Under the pieces are notes generated by a model. That model was not told the origin of the DNA, did no database searches, and saw nothing but the letters and a program-made list of their open reading frames with translations. From Absidia repens (Eukaryota > Mucoromycota > Mucoromycetes > Mucorales > Cunninghamellaceae), in contig MCGE01000024.1 of NCBI GenBank assembly GCA_002105175.1, positions 1-64,000 on the forward strand: a DNA stretch of 64,000 nt, in the 5' to 3' direction. Position numbers and translations under genes: made by a program. Shown here piece by piece: positions 11,502 through 22,675 of the stretch (the first letter of the stretch is position 1; every line of letters starts with the position of its first letter).

Positions 11502-12225
11502 ATGAAATTCTCTACTGTTGCATGTTTAGCTGTTGGTTTAGCAGCTTCCACCGTCTTGGCCCAAGAAGTCAACATTCAAGGATGTCATTGTGATGCTAAC
11601 GACACCAACTGCATTAAGGATTGCGGTAAGTGACAATAAGAAACAAAAAGCTCTCTGTTAATATTTGTCCACTCCCCTCATTAACTTTATTTTATTTTTA
11701 CATATATATGTGTTCACTGTAGTGACCAACACCAACGGCTGTGTGTCCGAGTGTGGCAACGATACTACTTGTTACCAAAACTGTATTCAAGCCAGCTGGC
11801 CTGGTCAAGGAGGTGCTTCCAAGACTGATGACAGTGGCGCTTCAGCTACCGGTGGCGCGAGTGGTTCTCCTACTGGATCTGCTGATGCTTCTGGTAGTAA
11901 CGGTGCCTCCGCGTCTAATGGTGCTTCTGCTTCCGGCAGTGATGGTGCCGCTTCTGCTTCTGGTAGCAATGGTGCTTCTGCTTCTGCTGGTGCTTCGGGT
12001 GCCTCCTCTGCTTTGCCTTCCGGTAGTGCTAGCGCCTCTGCTCTTTCCTCAAGTTTGCCAAGCGGTAGTGCCAGCGCCAGTGCTTCTGGTTCTTCCGATG
12101 CTTCTTCATCTGCCGCTTCAGGCTCGGCTTCCGAAACCGTCAGTGCTGGTAACTTGGCCAATGGCTCTCCTGCTTCCGTCGCTTTGTTAGCTGTTTCTGG
12201 ATTGGTGATGGCTCTCTGTGCTTAG
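11502..12225 (+). CDS. Secreted Cys-motif, Ser/Ala/Gly-rich probable GPI-anchored surface protein (2 exons)
   Basis: Exons 11502-11625 and 11723-12225 join in phase 1 to 208 aa. The signal peptide is MKFSTVACLAVGLAASTVLA. It is followed by two four-Cys motifs, CHCDANDTNCIKDC (C-x-C-x6-C-x3-C with the preceding residues) and CVSECGNDTTCYQNC, then about 120 residues of degenerate GASASG-type repeats, typical of heavily O-glycosylated stalks. The C-terminal hydrophobic tail (SVALLAVSGLVMALCA) fits a GPI-anchor signal. Paralogue of the gene at 2303-3053, which keeps the same intron position but has lost part of the second motif. Probably a cell-wall or plasma-membrane surface protein; function unknown. 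An AATAAAA lies at about 12268. Confidence 0.82.
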
Positions 12226-12469
12226 AATAGTTAGGGTGTCGTATTCATAGTATTAGACCATTATTATAATAAAATTGTCACGTATCATATCATTCAGTCT
12301 CCGATTTTACATCCATTTATCCTTGTACACAAAAATCACCCCTGACAGTCTACCGTCTTCATTATCATTATACCTGACTTGCATAAATTATATATCTCCT
12401 CTATGTCTCTCTCTATCTCTCGTGTCCTCAGCGCTCAGTCTAACAGGTATGCAGAAAAAAAAAAAAGGC

Positions 12470-12800
12470 AGTGGCCACATGTACACTCCGCTGGAGGTTT
12501 TACTCACTTTCCTGTTGATTTCCCTTTTTCCTCTTTCTTCCTTTTTTTTTTTTCTTCATTAAGCTTCCATGAACATTGGTGGTCTTGGATTAGTGGTTAG
12601 AACTCGAATCAGGGGCATTTTCGAAAATGCAAAACAAACCTCATGGGGAAACGCTTTCATTTTGGATTTGAGATTTAGGAACGCCATAGATTAGCCTCTT
12701 ATTAGGAAGTGGCATCAAGGAATCGTCACTAGTTTTGCGTTGTATTAGTTTAATATTAGTTTGTCATAGTTTTTGTCTACATATAAATAAAATATGATTG
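12470..12800 (+). repeat. Dispersed repeat family 1, copy A (divergent, short)
   Basis: The core at 12602-12662 contains CATGGGGAAACGCTTTCATT preceded by a perfect hairpin GCATTTTC/GAAAATGC (12615-12630). The tail has TTTAATATTAGTTTGTCATA and AATAAAATATG near 12787. It belongs to the same subfamily as copy E (35.5 kb), in which this hairpin replaces the usual TCAGGGATTACAAGATGC segment. Boundaries approximate. Confidence 0.6.
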
Positions 12801-13084
12801 TCACTTCTTATCATTAGTCTCTCCGCCATACGTTTACATTTTTGCTTTATCGAATGTGTGTACATATGCATAGAATAAAAAAGGCGCGTGTATTTGTATG
12901 AAAAAAAAATAGGTTGTGTATTAAGTTGACTCCTTCTACCACCTCATTTATACTGTATACATTTGTGTGAAGAGAACCGGCATGTGTTTGTGTGAAAGAT
13001 AGTCTTTAGAGTGTGTTTTGTTGCGACGGGCTATATTGAGCAGCAAAGGTCGCGGGTAGTATTACTTATGTAGCTATAATATAT

Positions 13085-13215
13085 TCTCTAGCAGGGGATA
13101 AAAAATGGTCGATTTACTGACTGTCAGGAGGTGGGTTTATGAGATGTGGGATCTGAGGGAATGGGATGAGATGCCTCCGTCATTTCACGCTTTGATGGGT
13201 AACCCCTTGTGATCA
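13085..13215 (+). repeat. Dispersed repeat family 2, copy (degenerate)
   Basis: It shares, in order, TCTAGCAG, TCGATTTACTGACTGTCAG, a GGGATGAGATGCCTCCGTCA block and TTTGATGGGTAACCCC with the copies at 26985, 35185, 50270 and 62945. Non-coding; boundaries approximate. Confidence 0.45.
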
Positions 13216-13961
13216 AAAGGTCGTGTTCGGCGCTCTGTCGATTGGGTAAAAATTTTCAGGTGTGGACACTCGCAAAGGTCTCCCTCCGTCCCTCCTTGAT
13301 TCGCTTTTATAATTCCTAGCCAATAAAATCGAATAATGTCCCAAAGACCGATTTCCTTTTTTGAAGTGGGGTGCACTACAGCAAAAAGTGGGTAGACGAA
13401 AGCAGGTACTAAACTGCAAGATCAAAATCCTTCGTTTTTGCCTCTTCACTTATTTATTTCATTACCTTTATTCTTTGAAATGATCCTGCAGTTATTCCGA
13501 CCCATCCAGGGCTCTGGAGGTTTCGAAGATGATGATCTCGATTGGTGCCGACAATGATATGGGCGCCGATGTAAATCGGATTTTCAATTTATTTTACTTT
13601 ATGCCTTCTACTTTCTCTTTTTTCGCTCTACCTCCACTTCTCCATTCACATTCATCGTATATCATTTCGAATACCTTCGTTTACCTATCTCATTCTCCTT
13701 TTTTTGTATGTTTTAATTATCCATCAGGATTACACCTGATAAGTCCAATCAACGTTTCGTTCTGTTTTGGTGTATTTATTCTCCAATACACTTCACGTCT
13801 CTCAAGGTGATTTATTTTACCGAAATCATCTAGCTTTACAACAACGACTTTGTATGCTCCTCCATTTGATTTACACCACTGGTATGGTTGTATATATGAG
13901 GTGTTTTCCAGGGTTTTGTTGTGCAACCAAGGTATAATCATCCTATCAACAACCTATTGCT

Positions 13962-14087
13962 ATGCTGGATGAAGACATTCTTGAAATTGGTTATGAAAAT
14001 TTGAACAATGGATTCGTTGACTTGATGAACCAAGAACGATTGGAAAAACATTATCAGAAAAATATACAGCATACTCGAAACCTGTGA
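13962..14087 (+). pseudogene. Possible gene fragment (41-codon ORF)
   Basis: ATG to TGA, translating as an acidic/amphipathic peptide starting MLDEDILEIGYENLNNGFVD. Composition and codon use look coding, but there is no continuation. Another coding-like snippet (GSGGFEDDDLDWC) lies at about 13512. Could be a relic of a lost gene or chance. Confidence 0.25.
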
Positions 14088-14845
14088 TGAAGATGAGTAT
14101 CCTTTCCTTAAAGCGATATGGCATTATGGACGAATGTCACTTACGCTACTTCCACCACACCTGCTCCAATTCTTTATCTCCAAATTCTCTGTCCTTCGGG
14201 TGCCATTTCTTCAATTTCAACCCCTTCATCAATATCAATTATTATTCGGTTTGATCTGTTGTTACCTCCCCTCCACTCAATATTGTGCAGACATATTTCA
14301 TTGGTCCTTTCCCCTGTTGCATCTTTCTCTATTAGTTTACCTCGTCTCTTATCTTTAGGTTAGATGATTCGATTTGATTTGTTCAATAAACTTTACTTTT
14401 ACTGCCTTTTATATTGTTTCTTCAAATATGGTGCCAATTTCTACATGTGCAACAAGTAACTCGGGGAACACTGTATGTATAAATAACCTTGCGGATCGAT
14501 CATTCCATTCATTTATAATGTTTATATTTTTTACCCAACATCTGTACTACCTATCCCTTAGTTATCACCAGTTCACTTCATTTTCTTCAATATTATTGTA
14601 GCACTTCTTTTTTTTTTTACAAAGAAAACAAAGTGAATCATTTTGATTGACTATTATTATCATTAATACTATCATTATTATTATTGCTATCTAGGGATAT
14701 GCGTGTATGGGACATCCCCCGATCCTTGGTCTTGGTGTCTTGGTTTTTTGGTTTGGATTTTGGTGGCACATTTCAAGTCCCGCCGGATCTCGATGCGTTT
14801 CCTTTTCTTCTTTTTCTTCCGCCCTATTCTTAGATTAATCTTACG

Positions 14846-16288
14846 ATGGCTCTAGGCACTGTGCCCAATGACGTCCACGTATATCAGCACGTTCAAAGCT
14901 ATCAAGTACTTCAACGACAACGGGATACTGATACAGCTTGGGTGGAAGGAAAAGACAACCAGCGCTATGAATTAAACGTGGGCGGCCCATATACTGTAGA
15001 CGATGCTCATCAAGTTATGGTGGGTGATATATGGATCCTTGCTGGTCAAAGCAATATGCGCGGATACGGGTTTTTTGATGACAATGACAATGACAACAGC
15101 AAGAACAGCAGCAGCAGCAACAACAACAACAACAACAACAACAAGGGATGTCATGTCTTTCAGTCCTGCGAATCATGGGGAATGGTACCTGCCAATCGAC
15201 CTGTTCATCATCTAGCCACCAGCCCTCGGTCAGTGCACCACACATTACCCGATCCTACCGTTAGGGAGCCGTCCATTGTTTTTGATCGTGGCGCGTCCCT
15301 TGCACCTGCCTTTGTCCGGAAGTATGAACGTACATTGGGTGTACCTGTAGGTGTTGTTCCTTGTGCGCACGGTGGGGTGACGATACAGCAATGGATGAAA
15401 CATGATGATAACGACGACAACAACAGCAATGCGGATGGAACTCTTTATGGTGCTATGATGGATAAAATACGTCTTGTTGGTGGACACTATACAGGTGTGC
15501 TGTGGTATCAGGGGGAATCGGACGCCGTGCACTTTGACACCGCCGCACTTTATCTACGTGATTTCACGCGATGGATCTGCCAGCTACATGACGACATATC
15601 GCAGAAGGCGTTTTTTGTATATGCTCAAATTGGACGAACAATTAGTGATGGTGGGGACAAGATAGATCTTGCGTGGAGTATGGTGCGAAAGGCGCAATTG
15701 GATATCTGCCTTCAAGAACATCATTTTGGGGAAAGGAGGATAGCCATAGTATCAACGGTGGACACGGATATGGATGATTATATACACCTATCTGCATCCG
15801 GGCTGCGGAAGGTGGGCGGGCGAATGGCAGATGCGGCGACAGCTTTGGTAGCGAATGCATCCCGGGAATCAGCCATGATCTATGCGACGGACGTCACCAT
15901 GATTCATTTACCTTATAATCACGGCAAACACTGGCGACATATTCTGCGATTAGATTTGAACCTTCAACAAAATGTGACTTGGAGGAACAAAGATATGATA
16001 ACTGGGTTTACTATTCACGATATGCATCCATCAAGGGACAGGCTTCTTCAGGTGGATGTGATTCACTCGGCGCGTATCAATGATCAACAGCAAGTGGATT
16101 TGTACCTGACGGAAAAAGGGTATCAACAGATAGTAGCGGGCGAAGTGGGACAGTATGTGCTACGGTATGGCTATGGTAAAAATCCTCAATGCAATTTGGT
16201 GACGACAACGAATGTGGCTGCCTTGGCGTTTGGTCCGCTTCCTATCCTTGTGACAAGTTTACCTGACAGTGGGGTGCGATTGGATTAG
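14846..16288 (+). CDS. Sialate O-acetylesterase-like SGNH hydrolase (SASA domain), intronless
   Basis: 480 aa in one exon. The motif IWILAGQSNMRGYGFF (residues about 63-78) is the block I Gly-x-Ser-Asn-Met of sialate O-acetylesterase/CE6 esterases, with the nucleophile Ser. It is followed by VGVVPCAHGGVTIQQWM, GVLWYQGESDAV (the conserved W-x-Q-G-E-S/T block) and DDYIHLSASGLRKVGGRMA, which supplies the catalytic Asp/His pair. These enzymes remove acetyl esters from sugars; the substrate here is unknown. A D/N/S repeat with eight Asn in a row sits right after block I (about residues 80-100), probably in a surface loop. No signal peptide is seen at this ATG, so it is cytosolic or an upstream exon is missed. 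The start is the first ATG of the ORF after CTTACG. An AATAAAA lies near 16379. Confidence 0.85.
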   Translation: MALGTVPNDVHVYQHVQSYQVLQRQRDTDTAWVEGKDNQRYELNVGGPYTVDDAHQVMVGDIWILAGQSNMRGYGFFDDNDNDNSKNSSSSNNNNNNNNKGCHVFQSCESWGMVPANRPVHHLATSPRSVHHTLPDPTVREPSIVFDRGASLAPAFVRKYERTLGVPVGVVPCAHGGVTIQQWMKHDDNDDNNSNADGTLYGAMMDKIRLVGGHYTGVLWYQGESDAVHFDTAALYLRDFTRWICQLHDDISQKAFFVYAQIGRTISDGGDKIDLAWSMVRKAQLDICLQEHHFGERRIAIVSTVDTDMDDYIHLSASGLRKVGGRMADAATALVANASRESAMIYATDVTMIHLPYNHGKHWRHILRLDLNLQQNVTWRNKDMITGFTIHDMHPSRDRLLQVDVIHSARINDQQQVDLYLTEKGYQQIVAGEVGQYVLRYGYGKNPQCNLVTTTNVAALAFGPLPILVTSLPDSGVRLD

Positions 16289-17109
16289 TTACTCGATGTA
16301 GTTTAGATTTATTTATTTTTTCTTGCGTTTGATTTTGATTTATCTTTGTATACCTACATATTATTTTATGTGAATTCAATAAAAATGAAATTATATTTTT
16401 ATGTACCAGCCACACTGTTATATTTCCGGGTGCCAGTTTCTCTGCGCAACCTGTATTGCTCTGCGCCGTCGTCACCCAAAAGAAACGGTCGCAAAGAAAA
16501 ATTCTCAGAATCATTTTAAAAGCACTTTATTATAATTTTTAGTTATATATCATGATCCGCATTTCTACTATTTATTTAAATAAAAGCCATTTTATTTTTG
16601 TCACACATATGTCTTTTGCCTTTGTTTTTTTCTATTTGTCATTGTCGTCTTGCTTTCTGTCTATAACATATAAACACGTCCCATAACATAGACCTACAAA
16701 TAAACAAAAAAAGCCCAGCTTGTACAGTATACAAAAATAAAAACAACTTTATGGTGCACTATATACTTCGAGGTGGGTCAATCTCTGAAATTGATATGAT
16801 GCTATACTGAGAAATTTTCCAAAAATGGTGGGGTTTTATATAAAATAGTGAAAAAAAAAAGTTGATGCTATTCATTACTATCCCTGTAAAAAGGATACGG
16901 AAACTGTTACATCGGTTATACCCCTTTGGTTGTCAAATATATAAAAAAAAGCGTGTAGACATATTCATTGAAGTAAGCTCGCAAGGATTGCCAAGATAAT
17001 TAACGAAGAGATGTTATTGATCAAATACTCCTCTTAAACGTCACCGAAACCATCACTGTATCCATATGACATAAAATTTTATTCATATATTATCATGGAC
17101 AAAGAAAAG
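16289..17109. other. Intergenic, no supported gene
   Basis: AT-rich 3' flank of the esterase gene with its AATAAAA at about 16379. Only short low-complexity ORFs are present. Confidence 0.5.
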
Positions 17110-17900
17110 AAGAGGATATATTTTATTAAAAGCATAAGCATATACTGCGATGGTCAACAGTAATCACACGATCTATTGGGGCTAGAGTGAGAGACACCAA
17201 CAGGTGATTTGGAGGACGGGAAATACTAATACAAAGGGACAGTTGTAAAAAAAACAAAAACAAAAATACTGTGCAAAGCATGAGAATGGCTAAAGGGATA
17301 TTTGTTATGGAAGCACAACAACAGTCAATATTAATCAAAGCTATGATGGTAGCAAAAAGGGATCTATTGCACAAGACATGAGAGAGACTAATGGAACATT
17401 TTTTCATTGAAGAATGTAAAAGTAGGAATATTTATTCAGATATTGATGCAAACTATGACAAACTGATACTAAATGAAGCTAATGAAGGCCCCAAAAGCCA
17501 ACTAATGGAGCCCAAAATCCTGGATCCAAAATGAAAGGGCTTCCCCATGCATGTTACAATCCCTGTTCTGAAAACGCTTCTAAACTAGTTCCAACGCTAA
17601 TCTAAGACCAAAATAATTCCTAGACGCCACATTTATGAAGGAAAAAAAAAAAAAAGAAGAAGGAAAAGAAATTGAGAAAGTGGGCGCAAATAAAAATCAC
17701 GCGAGCGGGATTTGAAGTTTTTTTTTTGTGAATATAAAAATTTAGAACGATCACTTTGTTTCTCTAGCTGTGACCTATACCACTCAGCAGCAACCAACAT
17801 CATTAAACTTAAATTTTCCTCTTCTTTTTTTTCAGGCAATTGTCATCATTCAGCATCTTCAGCATCGGTAGCATGGCGATTCTCTTCTCGTGGCGGAACT
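17110..17900 (-). repeat. Dispersed repeat family 1, copy B
   Basis: On the minus strand: GATGCTGAATGATGACAATT (about 17835-17860), CAAATCCCGCTCGCGTG (about 17700-17715), a pyrimidine tract, then CTTAGATTAGCG and GGAACTAGTTTAGAAGC (about 17575-17605) and CAGGGATTGTAACATGCATG followed by GGGAAGCCC (17540-17570). The tail repeats CTTCAATGAAAAAATG, CATGTCTTGTGCAATAGATC and AATAAA-bearing modules down to about 17110. No ORF. Confidence 0.7.
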
Positions 17901-19451
17901 GTCACGCTGCCTGCGCACACCCATACTCTTTAGAATAGTTTGCCTTATAATATTCCACCACTCCACTGTATATTAGGATAGCTTATTACTCTCCATATGA
18001 TTGTTTCCCCTCTTTATTTACCATACGTTATAATTTTTCTACAATAAAATATATACTTTTTACTTATATCTTCAATGAAGACATAGTTGATAGCTTGTCT
18101 TACAATATTGTTGCGGTTGGTATAAAGGGATGTCGTCCAGTTTTGATATATCTGAATAACAAACCCACTATATACAGTAACTACTAAAAAATCCAAGAGA
18201 ATGTGTCAGAGGAGAATGAAGCTTGCCAAGCGTTTGAAAACTTACATTTTGAGGAGCTGCAATTACCTACAGTTTTAGTTTGTGCACCTACTATGATCAT
18301 GTTGTTTACAGCTTGCGGAAATCTAATCATACAAATAGTGAATGAAGACAAGATGATGGAAAAAACACATGCCCTCTGTTAGAAGTATTTCCGTGGTGGG
18401 ATCAAAAAAACTGTGGGCTGTGACGTGCGGTAACAAAGAAGAACATAATTTGACGGATATACGACGTGATTTACATCTTTCGATGTTAATTTTTCAATAT
18501 CGATTATACATGTCATGCCTGCTTTGATTGATCTAAAAAGGTTACTCATGCAGGGTATTGGAAGGAATAGGGAAATTTGGCGTTATAGTAGCGGATGTGA
18601 TTGGATCGGGCCGCATGTATGCTTCTGAGAAAGTCTCAATAATTTTATCCGATACTGACTATATGCGAAACAGGGACTTCGGTCGGAAGGGAAAAATTTT
18701 ATGTTGTGTATTTGTATAAACTATGTGTGCGTGGTAAAGTCAGGGTGGACATGTTTTGTGACCCAACTTTTTTTCCACATTGTTCAACAGAAAAAAAAAA
18801 AAAAAAAAAAAAAGGAAAAAAGGAAAAGGCATGGTCACCCTTATCTTCCTGCATTGTTTTAATGCTAGATAATCAAATATATTGATGCATCATATCATCA
18901 TCGTCAGCGATAAAAATCTAAAATCTATCAAAAACCATACTGATTTACTATTATCTGTGCAACGTCATTTTTTTTTATCCGAGAGAAGCAAAGTCAGAGA
19001 ACGATGTAGCAAAAATTGGTTAGGCGACTGTCGCACCGATCGTGGATGATATCATTCTTATATAGTAAACAGAAGACAAGATCAATTTTTAACAGACATG
19101 CAAAACATATATTTGATTTAATATATAAGAGAAATAGAAGAGATATGGGTAAAAGACGTTTTTATTAATACAGAGTGTTCATCCAGTGACACACCAATAA
19201 GTATGATAAATCAACAAAATTAAAAAAAAAATTGTAAGTGAGGGGCAAAAGAACCAATATATGTGTGCGTGTGCTCTAATAAATCATAAGTGGGGAGGGG
19301 AGTGTAAAGGATGAGAGGGAAATATATAATATAAATGAAATGCTATAAAAAAACAAGAAGGTACGTGTATATGTGAGACAAAAGGATAATATAAAAAACA
19401 GGCTAACTAAAAACAAATAGAAAGATATAAAGGGGAAAGGATCTACATAAA
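17901..19451. other. Intergenic, mostly non-coding
   Basis: Apart from the 18188 fragment, AT-rich DNA with A23 near 18790. The 3' flank of the minus-strand G-alpha gene lies at the right end. Confidence 0.4.
18188..18382 (+). pseudogene. Orphan coding-like fragment
   Basis: Open between two stops for 64 codons with no usable start. The translation is protein-like, for example EACQAFENLHFEELQLPTVL and then a hydrophobic VCAPTMIMLFTACG. No recognised domain. Probably a relic exon of a lost gene. Confidence 0.3.
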
Positions 19452-21110
19452 CTATAACATCAAAGTATTGAGGTTTTCATTCAGAATAATATCCGACACC
19501 GCCAGCATAACATGTTTCAGTAAGGTCGTATCAGTTGCATCCGTATAATGGGTATAAACACGTTTTTCTGTATTTTGGTTAAGTCGCTGGAATCGTTTCT
19601 TGAAGTAGGATCGGGTTTGTTCAAAATCATTGTTGTCACCTAAAAAAAATACCATCAGCTGTCTAACCCTTTCTCTTATTTCTTGCAGAAGTACCTTTAA
19701 AATCCGGAAACCATCGTGATACAGGTGAGACATTGATTTTGTCCTTGAAGATGTCAATTTTGTTCAGGAACAGGATCATGGACGTATTCACAAACCAAGG
19801 CGAATTGCATATAGTATCAAATAACATCAGGGCTTCATGCATCTAATAGAATGAAGAGAGAAAGAAAGAGAGCGGAAAATGAGCGATAACGTCATAATAA
19901 TACGTAATAGTAAATTGACCTTACTTGATTCTATAGCCAAGGAAAAGCGATGTATAAGAAAGTATAAAATAAAAAGTTAGTTAAATTTCAGTTTCAATAA
20001 GAGTAGCGGACCCCATGGTTCCCTTGCCTTTTTTTGAATTGCTTTACCGAATCACGATCTTCAACCAGACACTGATCGTATCCACTGATAGCTACCACAA
20101 ACAAAATAGCAGTGACGTTTTCAAAGCAATGGATCCTAAACAAGACACATAAATATATAAAACATTTAATGATTGTATTCATTTTCTTTTTTTCACACAA
20201 TATGTTCGGTAAGTTTACCATTTTTTACGTTCGCTTCGCTGACCACCGACATCAAACATCCGATACGTCAAAGGACCAAGATGAAAGACGGTTTCTACAA
20301 TTCCTGTTGTCTTCGCACGACATCTGATGATATCTTGATCGGTTGGCACATAATCAGTATCCCACATTCGATCCAATTGAGAGAAGAAACTAAAAAAAAA
20401 AAAAAAGGAATGATGGACATTTAGCAAGTTTACTAAATCTATCATTTGTTTTCAACTTACTAATAGACATTATCATGTAATGCAAATGAGTTTCCTTGCT
20501 TACAAGCATCTTGTACACCCTCATCTTCCCACATTTTTTTCAAAGGAATCAGATAATCCAGAGGGTAAGGTTCACCTTTCTTAATGGCTGGGGGCCGATC
20601 GAATAAATAAAGGCATTCCTATAATTGTGTACATAAAAAAATAAAAAATAAATTAAAAACCAAGATATGGTTATGCTTCTACCACTGCAACCATCATCAG
20701 CATCAGCAATATTCTACTTACCTCCAGTTGCCTGTCTTGAAAGTTGATCTCCAAGGCATCCATTGCTTCCAGTACCGCTTGCATTGTTGAAGTGATATTA
20801 TCGAACACAGTGTGTCGGAAACTTTCTCGTTCAGCAGTGTCGAAACCAGCTGCGTGGATCAATCGCATTTGCTTCAAAATTGTACTTTTCCCTCCTTCTC
20901 CCGCTCCTAAGTCCAATACTACTTGATTAGTATAAAATGTATATTTTCCGGCCTATGTAATAACTTACCCAGCAGAAGCAGTTTCACTTCAGTCTTCAAT
21001 CGTTTCTCGTCAGCCCTAATCTGCCTATCTATCAGTCGACTTGCTGCTGTGTCAGGGTTGGTAGGACCATTCTTGTTTGCATTCGACGAAGAGCTTGCAC
21101 AGTTTCCCAT
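19452..21110 (-). CDS. Heterotrimeric G-protein alpha subunit (8 exons, one inferred 6-nt microexon)
   Basis: Exons 21110-20969, 20906-20722, 20618-20461, 20389-20219, 20135-20048, a 6-nt exon AATCAA near 19927, 19842-19695 and 19639-19452 give about 361 aa. MGNCAS at the start is a myristoylation/palmitoylation signal. G-box order: P-loop GAGEGGKST (about 48-56), RAKTTGI (switch I with its Arg), [12 protein letters not shown] (switch II), FLNKID, and TDATDT near residue 332. Two motifs are non-consensus: Gly replaces the usual Ser of GAGESGKST, and Asp replaces Cys of TCATDT. The microexon is inferred because N-Q precedes MHEAL in this family; even so, one residue (the usual Val) is missing. 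Acts at the plasma membrane downstream of receptors. A second, more canonical G-alpha lies at 31010. Confidence 0.9.
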
Positions 21111-22675
21111 AGTCCAATAAAGTAAAAAATAATGATAGGGTGTATATGAGTGTATATTTGTGTGTGTACGTGAGTATATTGGATATATGGATAAAACGTC
21201 GGGCGATGATCCGTGTTCGTTGGTATTAGATAAGATGTCAAGTTTTTTTGTTTTTTTTTTTTGAGAGAGAAACGTTCGGAAAAGAATTGTGAAGAGGGAA
21301 AGAAAAAAAAAGGCTTTTTTTCTTCAGGAAGATTTTTTATCAAAAAAGTGAGCGCGGAGTTCAAACTCCACGCTTTGCAGCTCATCGTTAAAAAAAAAAT
21401 TGGCGATATATATCCACCCAATTCGAAAATCAAAAAAAAAAAGTAAAAAGATTCTGGACTCTTATTCATAGATTGGAATCACAAGCATGCATTATTCAGG
21501 CGTACAGCATAAACACCCATATCACTCAATGAGTTCTATGAACCATTGTCACTAAAGACGGTGTGGTGGACTTGTCAATGCGTTGGTGTTACTCTCTGAG
21601 TAGAAATTCGATTAAGGTTAGCGGCACCTTATAATCTTCTTTTCTGGGCAACCTGTACCGTGGTGGTGGGTTTTTTATCGCAATCCAGGGCTTGTTACCT
21701 AGTCTCTCTTAATTGCTGAGTCATGTATGGCATAAATCACCGCAATCAAACTGTTTAGGGCAAAATGACGGTATAAAAAAGCGGTACATACAGGATCTGC
21801 AGGTCCAATTTCGCTCTTCAATTCCGATGCATACCCCTATTTTTTTCAATCCTATATACGTTTTATTTTTCATATGTACGGCTTTTATCAATTTTAATGT
21901 AACAAGTTGAGAACAAAAACAAACATGGTGTCAAAAAAAAAAAAAAAAAAAAGTGGACTGCTGTCTCCTCTTGAAGCGGAGAACATTGTCTCTATAATAT
22001 TACCTTTCCTCGGTGTTTCTCGACCCGATGTAGGTTTTTTGATACACTTTCATTTATTTTTTGTTTGCGCAGATACACAATCTAAGTGGTGCGCATACTA
22101 CTAAAATGGCTAGCTAGCCGAGATTAGAACCGATTTTTCTTGATTTGCAAATGCAATAGCCCAAGATAGGTTTTCTGTTTTAAATCAAAGCACTATATGC
22201 AAAAAAAAGCAAGTTAATGACTTTTAAATATATTCGACCACCGATTTCGGATTCGTCCCCATGACTTTCATCCTATTAAAATCACGTAAATTCCAAAATC
22301 GAGATATAGATGTAATGTGAGTTCCCACCAGTTAATAACTATAACCAACACAAAAAACGAAAAATTGAGGAACACAATGACTATAATATTAAAGACTGGA
22401 AAACTATAAATTTTGATGGTTTGTAAAGTACATTTATTGAATAATACATGATAAGATAACATTATATGTTATATAATAGTGATAACGGAAAAAGAGAAGG
22501 GGAAAGAACTATGTAAAAGATTGTAATATCACAGGCAAGGTGTTGAGGAGAAAAAGAGAATACAAGATGTAATGAGAGTGAAAACATTGGAAGCGATAAC
22601 AATGAAGAATGTATATATATAGACAAATAAGGGAAAGGGTGAGAGGGTGAAACTAACTACTATAAAACCAAGAAA
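21111..22675. other. Intergenic: G-alpha 1 promoter and RhoGAP 3' flank
   Basis: A TG-rich stretch lies just upstream of the G-alpha ATG (21140-21180). Scattered A/T runs (A19 near 21934) follow. No credible gene. The last 300 bp is AT-rich 3' flank of the RhoGAP gene. Confidence 0.45.

Larger units (their letters stand above)
12801..14845. other. Intergenic region before the esterase gene
   Basis: Apart from the family 2 copy, I see AT-rich DNA, a pyrimidine-rich stretch (14150-14350) and a short coding-like fragment at 13962-14087. The last 100 bp upstream of 14846 is T/C-rich and is probably the promoter and leader of the esterase gene. Confidence 0.4.

Noticed and set aside
11741..12190. 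149-codon plus and 118-codon minus ORFs inside the secreted-protein gene
   Set aside because: Alternative frames of the GASASG repeat; the frame with signal peptide and Cys motifs is the real one.
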